This document shows positions 6,596 to 9,978 of a DNA stretch of 9,978 bases, one piece after another (within the stretch, counting starts at the first letter, position 1; each line of letters begins with the position of its first letter). The notes under the pieces are model-generated. The model saw only the letters and a list, made by a program, of their open reading frames with translations. It did no database searches and was not told the DNA's origin. The translations under genes were made by a program, and so were the position numbers. This stretch comes from an uncultured Rhodospirillaceae bacterium (GTDB lineage: Bacteria > Pseudomonadota > Alphaproteobacteria > Rhodospirillales > UBA2165): positions 1 to 9,978 of the forward strand of contig CAJXJM010000055.1 in the NCBI GenBank assembly GCA_913054205.1, read 5' to 3'.

Positions 6596-8428
6596 ATGAG
6601 CATCAATCTTACATTACCAACTGGCTCTGTAGAGTCGGATTTAAAACCTCGCATAACAGTTGTCGGCGTCGGCGGTGCCGGCGGAAATGCGGTTAACAAT
6701 ATGATTTCTTCAGGACTGGAAGGCGTTGAATTCCTCGTCGCGAATTCAGATGCGCAAGCGCTATCACATTCGAAGTCAGATCAGCGTATTCAGATGGGAA
6801 TCAATATCACTCAAGGTCTTGGTGCCGGCGCAAATCCAGATATTGGACGCGCCGCAGCCGAAGAATCCTTGGAAGAAATTATCTCTCATTTGCGAGATGC
6901 CAATATGGTGTTCATCACAGCTGGCCTTGGTGGTGGTACCGGAACTGGCGCCGCTCCTGTTATTGCCAAGGCCGCCCGGGAATACGGCATCCTGACAGTT
7001 GGTGTCGTCACCAAACCTTTTCAATTCGAAGGTGCCAACCGGATGAAGATGGCCGAAGCCGGGTTGGAGGAGCTTCAACAATATGTCGATACGTTATTGA
7101 TTATTCCGAACCAAAATTTGTTCCGCGTCGCCAACGAGAAAACCACATTCGCAGATGCTTTCAAAATGGCGGATGATGTTTTGTACTCTGGCGTCAGGGG
7201 CGTTACTGATTTGATGGTAATGCCAGGACTGATCAATCTCGATTTTGCTGACATTAAGTCGGTTATGAGCGAGATGGGCAAAGCTATGATGGGCACCGGT
7301 GAAGCCGAAGGCGAACGCCGGGCAACCGATGCCGCCGAACAAGCAATCGCCAATCCATTACTGGATGATATATCTATGAGCGGCGCAAAAGGCGTGTTGA
7401 TCAACATTACCGCTGGTTCTGACATCACATTGTTTGAAGTGGATGAAGCTGCCAACCGCATTCGTGACGAAGTGGAAGGTGAAACTAATATTATCTTTGG
7501 CTCCACATTTGACGAAGCGCTTGAAGGAAAAGTACGTGTGTCCGTTGTTGCAACAGGTATTGAATCTGTTGCCGGCGTGCGGCCAGAGCCGATTGTGCGT
7601 ACCGTCACCGACGCAGTTGCAAAGCCAAAAGCCTTAAGTACTCCAACGCCAAAAGAAGCAGCGCCCGTTGCGCAGATGGCTCGGGTTGCTCCCGTAGCTA
7701 TGATTCCGCGGCCAGAGGTAAAATCGGAAGTTCAGCAAGAAGTGACGCCGGAAGTAATGCCTGAGCCTGAGAAGGTCACTGATGCTACCGTGGTTGAAGA
7801 AGCGCCGCTGCCGGAAGATGATAAAATTCCATCTTTCCTATCCAATGTTCGAAAGGAAGAAGATGTCTTCATTCCAGCGGCTCCAGCCGGCACGATGACG
7901 TCAGTGGAAACTGAAACATCGGCTGATCCTTTTGCCGCTGCCGATATGGTAAATGCCAATAAGGAACCAGAGGTCGAAGAGGCACCCAAGAAAAGTGGTT
8001 TGAGCTTGTTTGAACGTGTTACCGGTGTGGCTCGCGGCGATAAAAAGCGGGCTGAAGCCAAAGTAGAGGCACCCGTCGCCGAAATGGTTGCCGAGGAAGC
8101 AGTTGAAGTTCAACCCGAGCCAACGCCAGAGTTAACGCCTGAGCCAGAACCTGAAATTGTGGCAGAAGCTGCGCCAGAACCTGAGCCCGAGCCGGAAATT
8201 GTCGAAGAGCCTGCAATCGAAGAGGTGCCAGACCCGATTTCGGAATCAATTGTCGAACAAGCTGTTGACGAATCACCCGTCGAATCGATGGCTGAAACAG
8301 CTGAAGAGGACATACCACCCCCTCAAGCATTACTTGGTGATCTGGATCCAGCCGATCGTTTGGCCGGAGTCCAGGATGAGGAGGATGTCCTTGATATTCC
8401 AGCCTTTTTACGTCGCCAGGCCAATTAG
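6596..8428 (+). CDS. ftsZ: FtsZ, tubulin-like division ring GTPase with long linker
   Basis: Cytoplasmic GTPase that polymerises into the Z ring and recruits the divisome. It has 610 residues. The GTPase core runs from about residue 17 to 323, with [14 protein letters not shown] near the start, the tubulin signature GGGTGTG (112-118) and the T7 loop NLDFADIK (214-221), whose D216 and D219 complete the catalytic site of the neighbouring subunit. A Pro/Glu-rich, probably disordered linker of about 275 residues follows, far longer than in E. coli and like that of many alphaproteobacterial FtsZ proteins. The last 12 residues, [12 protein letters not shown], are a canonical C-terminal peptide that binds FtsA and other partners. 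The linker contains an LFERVTG island and a second IPSFL motif. The gene stands apart from ftsA and lpxC by structured spacers, which suggests separate control. Confidence 0.99.
   Translation: MSINLTLPTGSVESDLKPRITVVGVGGAGGNAVNNMISSGLEGVEFLVANSDAQALSHSKSDQRIQMGINITQGLGAGANPDIGRAAAEESLEEIISHLRDANMVFITAGLGGGTGTGAAPVIAKAAREYGILTVGVVTKPFQFEGANRMKMAEAGLEELQQYVDTLLIIPNQNLFRVANEKTTFADAFKMADDVLYSGVRGVTDLMVMPGLINLDFADIKSVMSEMGKAMMGTGEAEGERRATDAAEQAIANPLLDDISMSGAKGVLINITAGSDITLFEVDEAANRIRDEVEGETNIIFGSTFDEALEGKVRVSVVATGIESVAGVRPEPIVRTVTDAVAKPKALSTPTPKEAAPVAQMARVAPVAMIPRPEVKSEVQQEVTPEVMPEPEKVTDATVVEEAPLPEDDKIPSFLSNVRKEEDVFIPAAPAGTMTSVETETSADPFAAADMVNANKEPEVEEAPKKSGLSLFERVTGVARGDKKRAEAKVEAPVAEMVAEEAVEVQPEPTPELTPEPEPEIVAEAAPEPEPEPEIVEEPAIEEVPDPISESIVEQAVDESPVESMAETAEEDIPPPQALLGDLDPADRLAGVQDEEDVLDIPAFLRRQAN
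8110..8215 (+). repeat. Pro-Glu repeat tract in the FtsZ linker
   Basis: Imperfect in-frame repeats encode PEP/TPE units. The clearest pair is EPEPEIV, encoded at about 8141-8161 and again at about 8185-8205. The two copies are diverged at third positions, so this is an old or selected protein-level repeat rather than a recent DNA slippage event. It forms part of the flexible acidic linker. Confidence 0.6.
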
Positions 8429-8587
8429 GCTTGATTTAAAAGAAGGCACTTTTGGGCGTAATATATTGCAACATTAGTTGATTTGAGTACTCACGGGGGC
8501 GTTGCTACAACACTCTCAGGGTACTCAAGCCACTAATGGCAATATTGGGTCTCAAAATCTACGGTACACGAAAGTTAAAAATTCAGT
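8429..8587 (+). promoter_or_regulatory. ftsZ-lpxC spacer, probable lpxC leader
   Basis: 159 bases without a gene. The centre is a long hairpin (8463-8545, listed separately). A small 5-bp repeat, AAAAG (8438-8442) with CTTTT (8449-8453), precedes it. A weak -10-like TAATAT (8459-8464) has a poor -35 partner TTTAAA 18 bases upstream, so any promoter call is tentative. No GANTC or CtrA-type site is present. The 42 bases after the hairpin contain no clear Shine-Dalgarno sequence for lpxC. An in-frame TAA at 8576-8578 means lpxC cannot start further upstream than 8588. Confidence 0.45.
8463..8545 (+). promoter_or_regulatory. Long rod-like stem-loop upstream of lpxC
   Basis: Nested complementary arms, read inward, are: ATATTGC (8463-8469) with GCAATAT (8539-8545); CATTAGT (8472-8478) with ACTAATG (8532-8538); TTGAGTAC (8483-8490) with GTACTCAA (8521-8528). 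Inside these, GGGGG (8495-8499) can pair with CTCTC (8513-8517) using two wobbles, and GTTG (8501-8504) pairs with CAAC (8508-8511) around a CTA triloop. That gives about 31 pairs, interrupted by an AA bulge, two 4x3 internal loops and one mismatch. No T tract follows, so a standard intrinsic terminator is unlikely. Possible roles are an mRNA processing site, a cis-regulatory leader, or a repeated palindromic element. The pairing is seen in the sequence; any function is inference. Confidence 0.7.
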
Positions 8588-9595
8588 ATGAACCACATTG
8601 GTCAGGACACAATTTCCAAAAACATAGAGACTGCTTCTCCTGAAGCATCATTGTTGGACCCGCAGAAGCAAAAAACGCTTCTTCGGACGATGAATTGCGT
8701 CGGCATTGCGCTTCATAGCGGAGAAAAAGTCTCCCTTACCTTGAAACCAGCTGAAGCGAATACAGGTGTTATATTTCGCCGCACCGATATTCCTGGATCT
8801 AAAGAGATTGAAGCGCGCTGGGACAACGTTGTAGATACCCGCATGTGCACGACGATTGGCGTCGAAGAAGGCGTTACCATCAGTACAATTGAGCATCTCA
8901 TGTCCGCTCTCGCTGGCTGCGGCGTCGATAACGTTTATGTAGACGTAAATGGCCCTGAAGTTCCTGTAATGGATGGCAGTGCGCAACCATTTGTATTTCT
9001 TATTGAATGTGCAGGCCTGCAAGAACAAGATGCACTGCGCCGGGTTATAGAAATTCTAAAACCAGTTCGCGTTGAAATCGGCGACAAAATGGCAGAGCTT
9101 GTGCCAAGCGATACCTTCTCTGTCAGTTTTGAAATTGATTTTGAAAGTAAAGTCGTTGCTAAGCAGGCGATTTCGGTCAACATGGTAAATGGCACTTTCA
9201 AAAAAGAAGTTGCCCGCGCTCGTACCTTTGGGTTTATGCATGAAGTTGAACAACTTCGGGCCGCTGGTCTGGGATTGGGCGGCTCTTTGGACAACGTAGT
9301 GATCATTGAAGACGACAAAGTTCTGAACGAAGACGGGTTACGCTACGCTGACGAATTTGTTCGCCATAAGGTTTTGGATGCGGTTGGTGATCTTTATACG
9401 TCGGGCGCTGTTATACGTGGTAGTTACAAAGGTGTTCGCGCCGGTCATGCCTTAACCAATCAATTGCTCCGAGCACTATTTGCCAACCCATCGTCTTGGC
9501 GGTATGTCGAATCGGAAGAAAATGACGATTCAGATGAGGCCGGTTTTGTAACGAATGAAGCTGAAATTGTTGATTTAGCTGCCGTTTCTGCCTAA
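8588..9595 (+). CDS. lpxC: LpxC, UDP-3-O-acyl-N-acetylglucosamine deacetylase
   Basis: Zinc-dependent cytoplasmic enzyme that removes the acetyl group from UDP-3-O-acyl-GlcNAc, the first irreversible step of lipid A synthesis. The 335 residues exceed the usual 300-317. About 26 extra residues precede the conserved [18 protein letters not shown], and an acidic tail (308-335) follows the fold. Zinc ligands are H103 in [10 protein letters not shown], and H260 and D264 in HKVLDAVGD. The general base is E102, and the catalytic H287 lies in GHALTNQLL. All match the E. coli residues H79, H238, D242, E78 and H265. An in-frame stop four codons upstream bounds the start, and no clear ribosome binding site is seen. 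Its place after ftsZ is common in this class and in E. coli. The C-terminus ends in a small, nonpolar LAAVSA. Confidence 0.98.
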   Translation: MNHIGQDTISKNIETASPEASLLDPQKQKTLLRTMNCVGIALHSGEKVSLTLKPAEANTGVIFRRTDIPGSKEIEARWDNVVDTRMCTTIGVEEGVTISTIEHLMSALAGCGVDNVYVDVNGPEVPVMDGSAQPFVFLIECAGLQEQDALRRVIEILKPVRVEIGDKMAELVPSDTFSVSFEIDFESKVVAKQAISVNMVNGTFKKEVARARTFGFMHEVEQLRAAGLGLGGSLDNVVIIEDDKVLNEDGLRYADEFVRHKVLDAVGDLYTSGAVIRGSYKGVRAGHALTNQLLRALFANPSSWRYVESEENDDSDEAGFVTNEAEIVDLAAVSA

Positions 9596-9627
9596 AAATT
9601 CATTAAATTACCAGTGACGCTGTTCGA

Positions 9628-9650
9628 GATAACCCTGAATAGGTGTTATC
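9628..9650 (+). repeat. Hairpin downstream of lpxC
   Basis: GATAAC (9628-9633) pairs with GTTATC (9645-9650), and CCT (9634-9636) with AGG (9641-9643), closing a GAAT tetraloop with one bulged T: 9 bp in all. It lies 33 bases after the lpxC stop. No T run follows, so it is at best a factor-assisted or weak terminator. The 116-base spacer around it (9596-9711) shows no clear promoter. Confidence 0.5.
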
Positions 9651-9695
9651 CTGTGCAACATGCATGAGAGTAGTTGGCAAAATAAAATCGATAAC

Positions 9696-9702
9696 AGGGT
9701 GA
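9696..9702 (+). promoter_or_regulatory. Ribosome binding site for the downstream zinc-ribbon gene
   Basis: AGGGTGA lies 9 bases before the ATG at 9712 and resembles the anti-16S consensus AGGAGGTGA with a gap. It supports this start over the ATG six codons in. Confidence 0.55.
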
Positions 9703-9711
9703 TTTTGGAAA

Positions 9712-9978
9712 ATGTCTGAATTAAAGATGGATGCTTGTCCGATCTGTTCAGCTCCCGTCAGCCTGTGGAATAGCAAAACAACTGAAGCCGGCGAGTTTAA
9801 ACTCGATCGCTGTCAGGATTGCTCCTACGTTTTTGTAAACTCTCGCCCATCTCTCGAGTACTTGGTGGATTTTTATACTAATAATACCCACGACAATAGT
9901 TTCCGAGATGAAGCCGAGGTTTCATTAAGTGATATACTTAAAAAAGAAGCGGACTGGCCGAATTCCTCCGTCGACGCT
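9712..9978 (+). CDS. Zinc-ribbon protein, probable class I methyltransferase N-terminus (3' truncated)
   Basis: 89 residues are visible and the frame is open to the window's right edge. Two cysteine pairs, CPIC (C9, C12) and CQDC (C34, C37), about 21 residues apart, form a probable four-cysteine zinc ribbon. They are followed by YVFVNSRPSLEYLVDFYTNN. This pattern (CxxC, CxxC, then a hydrophobic FVNxRP stretch and an FY motif) is familiar from proteins with an N-terminal zinc ribbon fused to a SAM-dependent methyltransferase domain, often found in surface-sugar gene sets. The methyltransferase domain itself is not in the window, so that part is inference from the N-terminus alone. It lies 116 bases after lpxC on the same strand, with its own ribosome binding site. 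It could instead be a different zinc-ribbon enzyme. Confidence 0.6.
   Translation, partial: MSELKMDACPICSAPVSLWNSKTTEAGEFKLDRCQDCSYVFVNSRPSLEYLVDFYTNNTHDNSFRDEAEVSLSDILKKEADWPNSSVDA

Noticed and set aside
7075..7608. 177-codon open frame on the - strand within ftsZ
   Set aside because: Antisense to the conserved FtsZ core; the Ser/Ile-rich protein is what reverse reading of this codon usage gives. No ribosome binding site or family motif.
8243..8371. Cluster of four GANTC sites near the end of ftsZ
   Set aside because: Three come from glutamate-serine type codon pairs (GAA TCN) in the acidic tail and all are coding, so codon usage explains them. They also caution against over-reading the coding sites near the ftsZ start.
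8431..8464. Sigma-70 promoter for lpxC (TTGATT or TTTAAA with TAATAT)
   Set aside because: Spacing to TTGATT is 22 bases and TTTAAA is a poor -35 box; too weak to list as a feature.
9596..9660. Intrinsic terminator after lpxC
   Set aside because: The 9628-9650 hairpin is not followed by a T tract.

Overview
This window is a stretch of the division and cell wall (dcw) cluster of a Gram-negative bacterium, most likely an alphaproteobacterium. Every supported gene is on the + strand: the 3' part of murG, then murC, murB, ddl, ftsQ, ftsA, ftsZ and lpxC, followed by the start of a zinc-ribbon gene that runs off the right end. The class is inferred from three things. The order murG-murC-murB-ddl-ftsQ-ftsA-ftsZ-lpxC is typical of Alphaproteobacteria. 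FtsZ is long (610 aa) with a linker of about 275 residues. The only two GANTC motifs (the CcrM methylation site) in non-coding DNA lie just upstream of ftsZ. Base composition is moderate, unlike high-GC relatives such as Caulobacter. I cannot name a genus.

Layout. Bases 1-4242 hold four tightly packed peptidoglycan precursor genes, each joined to the next by a 4-base ATGA stop/start overlap. MurG makes lipid II, MurC adds L-Ala to UDP-MurNAc, MurB makes UDP-MurNAc, and Ddl makes D-Ala-D-Ala. ftsQ overlaps ddl by 13 bases and ends 11 bases before ftsA. The compact layout then opens up: a 135-base spacer precedes ftsZ, a 159-base spacer precedes lpxC and a 116-base spacer precedes the last gene. 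FtsQ, FtsA and FtsZ are divisome proteins: a bitopic membrane scaffold, a membrane anchor and the tubulin-like ring polymer. LpxC is the committed enzyme of lipid A synthesis. The block therefore ties wall precursors, septation and outer membrane synthesis together.

The coding genes look intact and ordinary, with their catalytic motifs present. The unexplained structure is in the spacers. The ftsA-ftsZ spacer carries three consecutive inverted repeats, with a GANTC site at the centre of the first and third. The ftsZ-lpxC spacer carries an 83-base, nearly continuous rod-like hairpin (about 31 possible base pairs) with no terminator-type T tract, ahead of an lpxC start that lacks a clear Shine-Dalgarno site. 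A third hairpin follows lpxC and shares complementarity with the ribosome binding site of the next gene. The lpxC leader structure is the best candidate here for an undescribed element. No RNA gene, mobile element, CRISPR array or transfer signature was seen.
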